A stretch of 64,000 nucleotides of DNA from Pirellulaceae bacterium (GTDB lineage: Bacteria; Planctomycetota; Planctomycetia; Pirellulales; Pirellulaceae): positions 1-64,000 of the forward strand of contig BPJU01000016.1 in assembly GCA_026004775.1 (NCBI GenBank), in the 5' to 3' direction. Within the stretch, counting starts at the first letter, position 1. Each line of letters opens with the position of its first letter. The notes under the pieces were generated by a model. The model did no database searches. It was not told the origin of the DNA and saw nothing but the letters and a program-made list of their open reading frames with translations. Below, one piece after another: positions 27,021-35,973 of the stretch. The translations under genes and the position numbers were made by a program.

Positions 27021-28631
27021 TTACCATAGCGGCCGATACTGCTGGGCCAGTTGTTTGAACGACTGGACTTGTTGCTCCTGCCAGGCGGCGGGGCGCGCCA
27101 GTTCGTCGGCCAGGATTCGAGCCACATCGGGGGCGGCTTGTTCGGCTGCTTCGGCATCCAGAAACAAGGCTCGCGTGCGGCGAGCCAACACGTCTTCAAC
27201 GGTGCGAGCCATTTCGAAACGCACGCTCCACACGACATCGGCCAGCCGGTAAGGAAGCCGCGGGTCGAGAGGTAGGGCGAGCCGGGGTGTGCGCGCGATC
27301 CACTCGTCGAGCAGTCTTGTATCGGCCCCCGGCATGGCGCCGTAATCGCGAAGGGCCTCCCTGGCTTGATCACCGCTGTAAAGTTGCAACCGGTCGGTGC
27401 GGCAAGGGCGAACCGGCAGATCGGCCAGATGCATCGCCGCATCGACGGCTCTTTGGGCCATACGGCGAAACGTCGTCCACTTACCGCCGGTGATCGTGAT
27501 CATCCCCTCGGGCCAGCATACCAGCAGATGTTCACGAGCCAATCGCGCCGTCGTGCGGTGCGGCCGGTACACCAGTGGCCGCTGCCCGGCAAATACCGAT
27601 CGAATGTCCTGCACGTCCATCGGCCGCCGAAGATAGGCACTCAGATGCCCGATCAGGTAGTCGATTTCGGCACCAGCAGCCTGCGGCTCGACAACCGGCT
27701 CTTGGATCGGAACATCGGTCGTACCTACCAGCAACCGTCCGTACCAGGGTATGGCAAACAGCACTCGGCCGTCCCGAGTTCGCGGTATCAAGAGAGCGTC
27801 GCTGCCGCCCAGATAGTCCCCGGCCAGCACCAGGTGGCTGCCTTGGCTGTAGGTTAAAAGTGGGTGGGCTTGCCGGTCGACTTTCCGGCGGAACTGATCA
27901 GCAAAAATCCCGGTGGCATTGATCACGCAACGGCCGCTCACCTCCCATTGTCGACCGGTCTCCCGGTCGTGCAGCCGCAGTCCCACCACACGTCCGGTGG
28001 AGTTCGTCCTCGGTTCGGCTTCTACATAGTTCAGCAGGCAGGCTCCTAGAGCCACAGCGGTGCGGACAAGCAGGATGGCTAGCCGGGCGTCGTCGAACTG
28101 CCCGTCATAGTAGAGCAGTCCGGCGCGAAGTCGGTCCGGTTTCAACCCTGGCAGTCTTTCCAGCGTTTCTGCGCGGCCCAAAGCGCAACTGCGCGGCAGT
28201 GGGTATGCCCCGCCCAGCCAGTCGTAGACGGCCAATCCGGTCCCCACGAGCCACCGCTCGTACCAACCGTAACACGGCACGATGAATCCAAGCGGATGCA
28301 CCAGGTGCGGGGCGGAATTCAGTAGCCATGCCCGCTCGGCCAGAGCTTCTCGCACCAGCCGCCACTGGCCCTGGGCAAGGTAGCGAAGACCGCCGTGGAT
28401 GAGCTTCGTGCTGCGACTGGAGGTACCTTGGGCAAAGTCGTTCCGCTCGACCAATAACGTGCGATAACCGCGCAGGGCGGCGTCCACGGCACAGCCCAAC
28501 CCGGTTGCGCCGCCGCCGACCACCAGAATGTCCCACACATCCCCAGCGGTAGCCTGTTCCAGCAGCATTGCTCGATCCGGAGGTTGCTGTGGCGGTGGAC
28601 CAATCATTCCGGTTGTTTCGCGTCGACTCAT
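27021..28631 (-). CDS. glpD: Glycerol-3-phosphate dehydrogenase (FAD), copy 1
   Basis: This FAD-dependent enzyme of about 536 residues oxidises glycerol-3-phosphate to dihydroxyacetone phosphate and passes electrons to quinone at the membrane. The FAD-binding ILVVGGGATGLG lies at residues 36-47, followed by LVERNDFAQGTSSRSTKLIHGG, GTTDVPI and the C-terminal DAO_C domain with TGGKWTTFRRMA. The start at 28631 (MSRRETTG) is preferred, but an upstream ATG at 28679 is possible. An identical copy is at 35974-37584. Confidence 0.92.
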   Translation of the reverse strand: MSRRETTGMIGPPPQQPPDRAMLLEQATAGDVWDILVVGGGATGLGCAVDAALRGYRTLLVERNDFAQGTSSRSTKLIHGGLRYLAQGQWRLVREALAERAWLLNSAPHLVHPLGFIVPCYGWYERWLVGTGLAVYDWLGGAYPLPRSCALGRAETLERLPGLKPDRLRAGLLYYDGQFDDARLAILLVRTAVALGACLLNYVEAEPRTNSTGRVVGLRLHDRETGRQWEVSGRCVINATGIFADQFRRKVDRQAHPLLTYSQGSHLVLAGDYLGGSDALLIPRTRDGRVLFAIPWYGRLLVGTTDVPIQEPVVEPQAAGAEIDYLIGHLSAYLRRPMDVQDIRSVFAGQRPLVYRPHRTTARLAREHLLVCWPEGMITITGGKWTTFRRMAQRAVDAAMHLADLPVRPCRTDRLQLYSGDQAREALRDYGAMPGADTRLLDEWIARTPRLALPLDPRLPYRLADVVWSVRFEMARTVEDVLARRTRALFLDAEAAEQAAPDVARILADELARPAAWQEQQVQSFKQLAQQYRPLW

Positions 28632-28740
28632 CGTGGCTCGATCCAAGCCGTTTGTGGGACTCGCAGGTGGTGCCGCCAACTTCCCGGCTGGCGGCTTTCT
28701 CCTGGGAATGCGGACCCCCTTCCCGCTAACAACCCGCCGG

Positions 28741-28749
28741 TGTTATAAT
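28741..28749 (+). promoter_or_regulatory. Extended -10 promoter for the PIN-TRAM gene, copy 1
   Basis: TGTTATAAT matches the extended -10 consensus TGnTATAAT. It lies in the divergent region between glpD and the PIN-TRAM gene and reads toward the latter, leaving a leader of about 280 bases. The same site recurs at 37694-37702. Confidence 0.55.
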
Positions 28750-29036
28750 CCGATTAGATTAATTATCCCCACCCGGTTTGCCACTGTCTGTGGGCGGCCC
28801 CGGAACAAGCTGCCGCATGCTCCGAAGTACCGGACGCCATGATCGGATGATGTAGGTTTTTATAGTGAGACGGGAACGGCACGGTCGGCAGCGGTTCTGA
28901 TCCACGCCCGGGGGCTCCTCGTATGGTGTGGCTCAGCAATGGGCTGTCGCAGGGGGTACGTTTGTCCTGGCAGGCCCGGCCGCTCGGGGAGTGGCTGGGA
29001 GCGGGACCCGCCAAACATCGGAAAGGAGCAGCAACC

Positions 29037-30080
29037 TTGGACCTGGCATTGTGGATTTTACGGGGTGTTTTTGTCGCCGTAGCGGCTGGTTTGGGACTGT
29101 CGATTATCAATTCACCGGTCCTCCAGGAACTTCGTGATCCGTGGCCTTGGGTGGTATTCATCGGTATCCTGGCCGGTTCCGGATTGGTGATTCTGTTCGA
29201 TGTACTGCTCCCACGCAAACGCATTGAACTTCTTTCGTGCATCTATTTCGGCATTGTGGTCGGGCTGTTCTTGAGCTACGTGCTGAGCCTGGCGTTGAGC
29301 CCGCTTTTGCTGGATGCGGACCTGAAACCGAGCAAGTACGCGCCCGTGGTACAAGTCTTGATGGGCGTGGCGCTTTGCTACATCTGCATCAGCTTCTTGC
29401 TCCAAACCAAGGATGATTTCCGCTTCATTATTCCCTATGTGGAATTCTCGAAAGAAGTCAAAGGCAATCGCCCTTACATATTGGACACGAGTGTGGTTAT
29501 TGACGGGCGGCTGGCCGACATCGTCGAGACGCACATTTTCGACAACCAACTGATCATGCCTCGCTTCGTCATCCAGGAGCTCCAGTCGATTGCCGACAGT
29601 AACGACCGCCTGCGGCGAGCTCGCGGCCGCCGCGGCCTGGATATCCTGAACCGGTTACGGAACAACGAAAAGGTCGATTTCAAGATTTACGACCGAGAAG
29701 TGCCCGGTACCGAGAACCAACCGGTGGACATGAAACTGGTAATGCTTGCCAAGCACCTGGACGGCAAAATCATCACCGGCGACTACAACCTGAACAAAGT
29801 CGCCCGCCTGCACAACGTGCCGGTGATCAACCTCAATGACTTGGCCAATGCTCTGAAGCCCGCTTTCATTCCGGGTGAATCGCTGGACATCAAGCTGATC
29901 AAGCCGGGAGAGGAATTCGGGCAAGGCGTCGGTTACCTGGATGACGGCACCATGGTGGTGATCGAAAACGGCCGGGATTACGTAGGAAAAACGGTGCATG
30001 CCACGGTCACCAGTGTCCTTCAAACCAGCGCGGGACGCATGATATTCGGGAAGTTCGAACGTGTGGCCGAAAGCGCCTGA
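29037..30080 (+). CDS. PIN-TRAM membrane protein (YacL-like), copy 1
   Basis: This protein of about 347 residues has four N-terminal membrane helices (roughly residues 5-125), a PIN nuclease-like domain starting at PYILDTSVVIDGRLADI (acidic D150), and a C-terminal TRAM domain ending DDGTMVVIENGRDYVGKTV. YacL-type proteins are membrane-tethered putative RNases of unknown substrate. The start is probably the TTG at 29037: AAAGGAG lies at ribosome-binding distance and the first membrane helix follows at once. The upstream GTA/ATG-initiated extension (from 28923) is Arg/Gly-rich and unlike the family. An identical copy is at 37990-39033. Confidence 0.85.
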   Translation: MDLALWILRGVFVAVAAGLGLSIINSPVLQELRDPWPWVVFIGILAGSGLVILFDVLLPRKRIELLSCIYFGIVVGLFLSYVLSLALSPLLLDADLKPSKYAPVVQVLMGVALCYICISFLLQTKDDFRFIIPYVEFSKEVKGNRPYILDTSVVIDGRLADIVETHIFDNQLIMPRFVIQELQSIADSNDRLRRARGRRGLDILNRLRNNEKVDFKIYDREVPGTENQPVDMKLVMLAKHLDGKIITGDYNLNKVARLHNVPVINLNDLANALKPAFIPGESLDIKLIKPGEEFGQGVGYLDDGTMVVIENGRDYVGKTVHATVTSVLQTSAGRMIFGKFERVAESA

Positions 30081-30221
30081 CCGATGGAAAACCGGCCCAT
30101 CCACCAGCCAAGAACCTTTTCTGGACCGGGACCCCGGGGTACACTGAAAGGTGTGCTGGAGAGATTGTGTAGGCGTGTTGGATAACCGGATCTACCCGGT
30201 GGGAGGCGACTGGCAGAACCA

Positions 30222-30629
30222 ATGACACGATCGACCGATACGACGACGCCGCGGAGTCTGGCGGCTGCCGTAGCCGTAGCGCGGACCGCGGCCGAGCACC
30301 GTGGTCAGGATATTGTTCTTTTGGACATGCGGTCCTGTTCGCAGCTTTTCGACTACTTCGTGATCGCCACAGGAACCAGCCGCCGCCAGTTGCATGCCAT
30401 GAGTGAAGAGATCGACCGGGTGATGCAGGCAGAGTTTCACGACGAGCGGTTGGGGCTGGAAGGGTATGAGGCCAGCCGGTGGATTGTCCTGGATTACGGT
30501 GATGTGGTTGTGCACTTGTTTGACGAAGAGACACGCCAGTACTACAACCTTGAAGATTTGTGGGCAGAAGCCCCGCGAGTCGACTGGGCTACCCTGGCCG
30601 GCCGGCGCGATGTGGCGCTGTTGGGCTGA
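30222..30629 (+). CDS. rsfS: Ribosome silencing factor RsfS, copy 1
   Basis: This 135-residue RsfS/Iojap protein binds ribosomal protein L14 and blocks 30S-50S joining under starvation. Family words are present in order: DIVLLDMRSCSQLFDYFVIATGTSRRQL, GLEGYEASRWIVLDYGDVVVHLFDEE and the C-terminal YYNLEDLWAEAP. The length fits the family. It lies between the PIN-TRAM gene and argS on the same strand. An identical copy is at 39175-39582. Confidence 0.93.
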   Translation: MTRSTDTTTPRSLAAAVAVARTAAEHRGQDIVLLDMRSCSQLFDYFVIATGTSRRQLHAMSEEIDRVMQAEFHDERLGLEGYEASRWIVLDYGDVVVHLFDEETRQYYNLEDLWAEAPRVDWATLAGRRDVALLG

Positions 30630-30798
30630 CCGTTGCCGGTAGCTGCCTGGCTCGACTCGGTGGTCGAGCCGGCTCGGTCGGGCCCGGCTGCTGCAAATCC
30701 TTCCTTGTCAAAATCCCTCGTTTGGTTTATCACTGCCCGAAGTATCGCATCGATGCGCCAGCAGGGCGGTGTTCGGAAACAAAGGACAACAGACGAAA

Positions 30799-32493
30799 AT
30801 GAACGTATTGGGCGAGTTGCGCCGCAGATTTGCTGAAGCGCTGCGGGCACTGGTGGACGACCCGAAGCCGATGTTGGCCCAGGTGTTGCCGACTCAAGAT
30901 GAACGCTTCGGCGACTACCAGGCCAATTTTGCGATGGCTCTGGCCCGACCGCTTCGCAAACCGCCGCGCCAGATCGCCGAACACGTCGTATCGGCACTGG
31001 ACGTGGATGATCTTTGTGAACCGCCCGAAATCGCCGGACCGGGGTTTATCAATTTGAAGTTGCGTCGCGAGTGGTTGGCCGAGCAACTGCGGCGGATGGC
31101 CGCCGATCCTCGCTTGGGCATTTCCCCGGTATCCCAACCGCGCACCGTGGTAATCGACTATTCCAGCCCGAACGTGGCAAAACCGATGCACGTCGGCCAT
31201 ATCCGCTCGACCGTGATCGGAGACGCGCTCTACCGCACGATGAGGTTTCTGGGGCATCGCGTATTGAGCGATAACCACTTGGGCGACTGGGGAACCCAGT
31301 TCGGCATGATCCTGTACGGATACAAGCACTTTCGCGACGAGGAGAATTACCGTCGCCAGCCGGTCGCCGAACTTTCTCGGCTGTATAAGCTGATGCATCA
31401 GTTGGTCGACTATCACGAAGCAATGAGGAGCCTTGAGCAGCTCGAGCAGCGGCGGCAAACCAGCTCCGATCCGGCGGCTTTCCAGGAACAGCTCCAGGAG
31501 CTTCAACGGCGGGTCGCGCGCGTCGCTGAGGATCCCCAGCTTCTGAGCTTGGCCCGCCAGCACCCCCAGATTGCTACTGCGGTCCTCGAAGAAACGGCCA
31601 AATTGCACGCCGGTGATCCCGAAAACCGAAAGCTATGGTCCGAATTCATGCCGCTGTGCCTGGAGGAGATTAATAGAATCTATCAACGGCTGGGCATCAC
31701 GTTCGACATGCAACTTGGTGAAAGTTTCTACCAGCCGATGCTGGCTGACGTAGTACGCGAGCTACAAGGAAAAGGCCTGGCCAGGATAAGCGACGGTGCC
31801 GTCTGTGTCTTTCTCGAGGGCTTTGATACGCCGATGATTGTTCAGAAGAGCGATGGGGCGTATCTGTATGCCACCACGGACCTGGCCACGCTGAAATACC
31901 GGATGGAACACTTCCATCCAGATGCCATTTTGTATGTCGTGGACGCTCGGCAAAGCGATCACTTTGCCAAATTATTTGCCACAGCTCGGCTGTGGGGCTA
32001 TCGTGACGTCGAATTGCAGATAAAGTCGCTACTGAGCGTCTTCCTGAGTCGATCTTCACACCTGAAGGCTGGGATGTGCCGCCGGGGACGTCGGTCATCA
32101 AATTCCCGGTGGAGCAAAACCCTGTCTATTATGTGTGGAATGGCAAAGAAGTCGTTACTCAGCGTCCGGGACAACCCTATAACCCTCGACTCGCGTCGAC
32201 CCAGCCCCCGAACGTATCCTGGCTGCCACTTGCCATTGCCATCACCCTCGCTTTGCTGGGTACGATTCTTATTTTGTGGAAAGGACGTGCAATTCTGCAA
32301 CGTTGCCGCCCCAATTAGTACCAAGGCCTCATTTCGGAGCTTGCAGACATTCGGTCGTACGATTGATTTGACTAACTCCGCAAGTGACGTACATTACATC
32401 GGGGGAAGGAAAAAAATCCTCCGTCGTGCGCATGTCAGACGCGCCATCAAGCGCCGCTTTTTGAGCGCTTGGCAAGTGATCCGCCGCTTGTAG
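30799..32493 (+). pseudogene. argS: Truncated argS fused to an out-of-frame tail at the duplication junction
   Basis: The first 407 codons are identical to the intact argS at 39752, including the HIGH motif (MHVGH) and the N-terminal Arg-S domain. At about 32019 the duplication junction replaces the rest with about 158 residues read from a non-native frame of the secreted-protein gene, beginning IKSLLSVFLSRSSH. The product lacks the end of the catalytic domain (the KMSK-equivalent loop) and the whole anticodon-binding domain, so it should be inactive. AAAGGA precedes the ATG at 30799, so it may still be translated. Confidence 0.9.
32034..32318 (+). pseudogene. 3' fragment of the cassette-1 secreted-protein gene
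   Basis: This is the duplicated last part of the gene at 22109-23365. In the native frame it encodes the end of the soluble body and the C-terminal membrane helix (VSWLPLAIAITLALLG). It has no promoter, signal peptide or start of its own and lies inside the fused argS frame, in a different reading frame. Confidence 0.85.
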
Positions 32494-32496
32494 TTC

Positions 32497-33051
32497 ATGG
32501 CCAGCCTTCCCCAACGTGTGCTCGCGAGGAGCAACCTAAGAGCCTGTATTATCAAAGCAATTAGCATGTTCTCAATCAGATTCAGGTACAACGAGCGGGC
32601 TTTGCAACGCCGTCAGATCGTATACAGCCATGCCGGTCGTGGTGGTATGGTGACTCTCGCAGCGGCAATCGCCTTTCTGAGTGTAATAGGGGATTCGCTG
32701 GCACAACATTCTTACCGGCAACATCAATACCGCACGCACCAGTATCGTTCCCATCAGTACCCGACCCACCATTATCGTGCGCACGTCTACCGCCAGCACC
32801 GGTTTGGAGCGAGTGTGGCCGGCACTACCGCGGGGAGTTCGAATGCTACAGGCAACTCGGCCCTGCCGGCCGGACTGCCTGCCCTTCCCGGACTCGGTTC
32901 GGGAACGGGCTCGGATAGCTTGTTGCCGCCATTGCCGGGCTTAGGCGACGAAGGCGCCGGCAGTTCCTTGCCCAGCGACCCACTTTCAGGCGGCTCAACG
33001 GGGACGCCCGGTTCTGCGCCAACTATACCGGCTTTGCCGGGAATTCCATGA
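32497..33051 (+). CDS. Secreted His/Tyr-repeat protein, copy 2
   Basis: This is an identical duplicate of the gene at 23544-24098: a signal-peptide core near residue 51, xHxYR repeats, then a Pro/Gly-rich tail. The true start is equally uncertain. Confidence 0.6.
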   Translation: MASLPQRVLARSNLRACIIKAISMFSIRFRYNERALQRRQIVYSHAGRGGMVTLAAAIAFLSVIGDSLAQHSYRQHQYRTHQYRSHQYPTHHYRAHVYRQHRFGASVAGTTAGSSNATGNSALPAGLPALPGLGSGTGSDSLLPPLPGLGDEGAGSSLPSDPLSGGSTGTPGSAPTIPALPGIP

Positions 33052-33101
33052 TTCTCAGTCGTGCGAAATGGCGCCACGATTTGGTCAACCACGAAGCAAC
33101 G

Positions 33102-33461
33102 TCAGTTCTCGCTACCCTCTTTCTCTAACACCGCCTCAAGCCTGTTTATCAGCGCACGCAATCTCGCTTCACAGTCGCAAGCGTCCCGGATCAAGACTTG
33201 CAGCGCCCGCATCTTCGTATCCAGCTCGGCCTTCGCGTCACGAGCAATCTCATGCATTTCAACCTGCCACCGCACCAGTTCTTGCGGAGCACCTAGGAAC
33301 GGATCGCGACGAGAAAAATCCGGCGTTGCTTGCAGTTGGGAGCTTTTTCGGGCTGCCCGGCGACTCCTGATGATATAAAGTCGAATCATCACAAAACTTG
33401 CCAGCAGTATTCCCGCCAAAAACATCCAAGTCGGTTCAATCTGCAATCGGTCCCAGGCCAT
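33102..33461 (-). CDS. Single-pass membrane protein with coiled coil, copy 2
   Basis: This is an identical duplicate of the 119-residue protein at 24149-24508, including its upstream AAAGGAA. Confidence 0.65.
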   Translation of the reverse strand: MAWDRLQIEPTWMFLAGILLASFVMIRLYIIRSRRAARKSSQLQATPDFSRRDPFLGAPQELVRWQVEMHEIARDAKAELDTKMRALQVLIRDACDCEARLRALINRLEAVLEKEGSEN

Positions 33462-33688
33462 TCGTGAAGTTCCTTTCGGCGGCGCTAATTTTCCGGGCGA
33501 TTCGTGCCCGGCTTTTCCATACGGCGAGTATCGCACGCAGAAGCCTAGCATATTCGGCCCCCGCCGGCATACCAATTATTGTGTAGAAAAAATTACCCTA
33601 AACTAGTATATACCCATTAGTGACCATGGCTACGGCACGCTACGGCTGCGATTTCGCCGGCGAAAGATTATGGCAACGGAGGCGTTTT

Positions 33689-34885
33689 TCAGACATTGTC
33701 GTTCGGCGCCGAGTCTGCGTGCGGTCGGCTAAACACCATTACGGCCGCTTGATATACCTCGCGCAACGCCACGCCGTGTTGTTCGGCCAGCAGACGGCAC
33801 GAGTCGTATTCAGGCGAGAAGAGAGTATGGCCGTCGGGCGTTTGAGCGACAACTCCTTGCACCGGGCCCCAGGCAGTTGAGACCACGTGGCGGCGTCGCG
33901 GCAGGGTATGCCGGCTGGTTTGCCAGCGGCGAATTCCGAGCGTGCCGGTTTCGCGGAAAATAATGGCTTCCAGTTTTTCCACCGCCGGCCGGTCACACAG
34001 CACAGTCAGTTGGACGCCGGGGCGATTCTTTTTCATTTGCACGGCTGTGGCAAACACATCCAGCGCCCCGGCTTCGCACAGCCGGTTCATGCAATGCCCG
34101 ATCAGTTCGGCCGGAACATCATCCAGATTGGTTTCCAGCACCCAGACCACGTCACTGGCTACGCCCTCTTCGGATTGCCCCACAAAAATACGCAGCAGGT
34201 TCGGTTGTTCCGCCAAGTCACGGTCACCCGCGCCGTAGCCGATGGCATCGACGGTCATGGCTGGCATCGGCCCGAACTGGTCCACCAGCGTTGCCAGAAA
34301 GGTGGCACCGGTGGGGGTGGTCAATTCGCAGGGCACGCTCGATTCGGCCAGCGGGATTCCTTTGAGCAGTTCGGCTGTGGCCGGGGCTGGCACAGAGACG
34401 CTGCCGTGCGCAATTTGGATCGTGCCGCCTCCGACGGGCACCGGCGAGCAATAGGTGCGTTCGGGAGCCAGTAAATCCCACGCAATGGCAACTCCTACAA
34501 TGTCAGCTATCGAATCAACCGCGCCCACCTCGTGGAAATGCACCTTTTCGATGGTCGTGTTGTGCACACGCGCTTCAGCTTCTCCGAGCCGTGTGAAGAG
34601 TTGCCTGGCCAGAATCTTTTGGCGGTCGGTTAACGAGGACCGGTCGATAAGTTCCGTGATGTGGTGCAGATGCCGATGAGCTTTCTGGTCGGCATGCCGC
34701 ACGGAGATCTTGGTAGCTCGAAAACCTTTGCGCTTGACGATCGAGCTTTCCAGGCGGCATTCGGGAAGTCCCAGTGAATCGATGCCGGCCTGGATCGCCT
34801 CCAGAGGAACTCCCGCGTCCACTAGAGCGCCCAGCATCATGTCGCCGCTGATTCCGCTGTGACAATCGATGTAAACCACCTTCAT
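33689..34885 (-). CDS. larC: LarC, copy 2
   Basis: This is an identical duplicate of larC at 24736-25932, complete with its ribosome-binding site. It doubles the dosage of a cofactor-synthesis gene whose partner genes are not in the window. Confidence 0.9.
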   Translation of the reverse strand: MKVVYIDCHSGISGDMMLGALVDAGVPLEAIQAGIDSLGLPECRLESSIVKRKGFRATKISVRHADQKAHRHLHHITELIDRSSLTDRQKILARQLFTRLGEAEARVHNTTIEKVHFHEVGAVDSIADIVGVAIAWDLLAPERTYCSPVPVGGGTIQIAHGSVSVPAPATAELLKGIPLAESSVPCELTTPTGATFLATLVDQFGPMPAMTVDAIGYGAGDRDLAEQPNLLRIFVGQSEEGVASDVVWVLETNLDDVPAELIGHCMNRLCEAGALDVFATAVQMKKNRPGVQLTVLCDRPAVEKLEAIIFRETGTLGIRRWQTSRHTLPRRRHVVSTAWGPVQGVVAQTPDGHTLFSPEYDSCRLLAEQHGVALREVYQAAVMVFSRPHADSAPNDNV

Positions 34886-35274
34886 GCAGACATCCTTTCG
34901 ACACTCGGCCGGCAAATCACCTGGCGGCACACAGCTCGATTCACACTAGTACTGTCGAGGCGGCTGTCGCCCGGCTTCACCCAATACTTCCCATTTGGAC
35001 ATTATCGGTGATTACCCTACGCTGGTCGATGGCCACGGGGTCGCGGCTTTCCGAGCCGCATCCCTCGCCGACAACCTGCTGGCGCACCGTCTTCCTCACA
35101 AGGCTACGCAATCGGGCACGAAGTGGGAATACTACCTGAATCCGTGGGAGAACACAGACGGATTGCAAACGTGTGGACGGGCACTACTGAGTATCGTACA
35201 ATGCCCAGCGCATGTTTCGGGTGAAGATCACCCAGCCGCGTATTGTGCTGCTCACTCTGTAGGAGTAACTTAGC
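34886..35274. other. Duplicated larC/DUF1080 spacer
   Basis: This is the second copy of the 389-bp divergent spacer at 25933-26321. No gene is seen. Confidence 0.4.
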
Positions 35275-35943
35275 ATGGTTCGAAGCTTCCCTACTTGCCG
35301 CGTTGTTCGTGTTCTCGCCGTAATGGTGTGGCTTGTTACCTTCGGCGTATCTGTCGACGCCCAGGAAGACATTATCTGGTTGTTTGACGGCAAGAGTTTG
35401 GATGCTTGGACGTTTTATCTTCAGGATCCGAACGCGAAATTGGAAGATGTGTGGACGATCCGCGACGGGGTCCTGGTGTGTCGTGGCCGGCCGGTCGGCT
35501 ATCTGCGCACGAAGGAAGAGTTTTCCGACTATGAGTTACGGTTGGAGTGGCGCTGGCCGAAAGGCTCGTCGGGCGGCAACAGTGGCGTGCTGGTCCACTG
35601 CACCACCCCGAATGCGCTGGGGGTATGGCCAAAATCGATCGAAGTACAACTGGCATCGGGCAACGCCGGCGACTTTTGGGTGATTGGCACCGAAATCAGT
35701 ATTCCCGACGTTGAGAAACGCCGCATGGGCCGCAGGCATCTGAACCTGACCGACGGCTCGGAGAAACCCATAGGACAATGGAATGAAATGGTAGTAATAT
35801 GTCGAGGTGACACGATCAAGGTGTATGTCAACGGCGATCTGGTGAACGAATGCAGCAAGGCTAGTCAGACCAAAGGGGCGATCGCACTGCAATCGGAAGG
35901 GGCGGAGATCCAGTTCCGCAACATCCGCTTGAAAAAGTTGTGA
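35275..35943 (+). CDS. DUF1080 secreted protein, copy 2
   Basis: This is an identical duplicate of the gene at 26322-26990: signal peptide plus one DUF1080 domain. Confidence 0.85.
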   Translation: MVRSFPTCRVVRVLAVMVWLVTFGVSVDAQEDIIWLFDGKSLDAWTFYLQDPNAKLEDVWTIRDGVLVCRGRPVGYLRTKEEFSDYELRLEWRWPKGSSGGNSGVLVHCTTPNALGVWPKSIEVQLASGNAGDFWVIGTEISIPDVEKRRMGRRHLNLTDGSEKPIGQWNEMVVICRGDTIKVYVNGDLVNECSKASQTKGAIALQSEGAEIQFRNIRLKKL

Positions 35944-35973
35944 GCGATCCGTTTCCGGCCAGGGTTCTACCAT

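Larger units (their letters stand above)
23066..32019. repeat. Tandem duplication of about 8.95 kb, copy 1
   Basis: This is the left copy of a direct repeat with a period of exactly 8953 bases. It runs from inside the 3' part of the secreted-protein gene to codon 407 of argS. Every gene and every frame I compared between copies has identical length and translation, so the copies are identical or nearly so. The left edge is defined by comparison with the internal junction at about 32011-32042. Confidence 0.95.
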
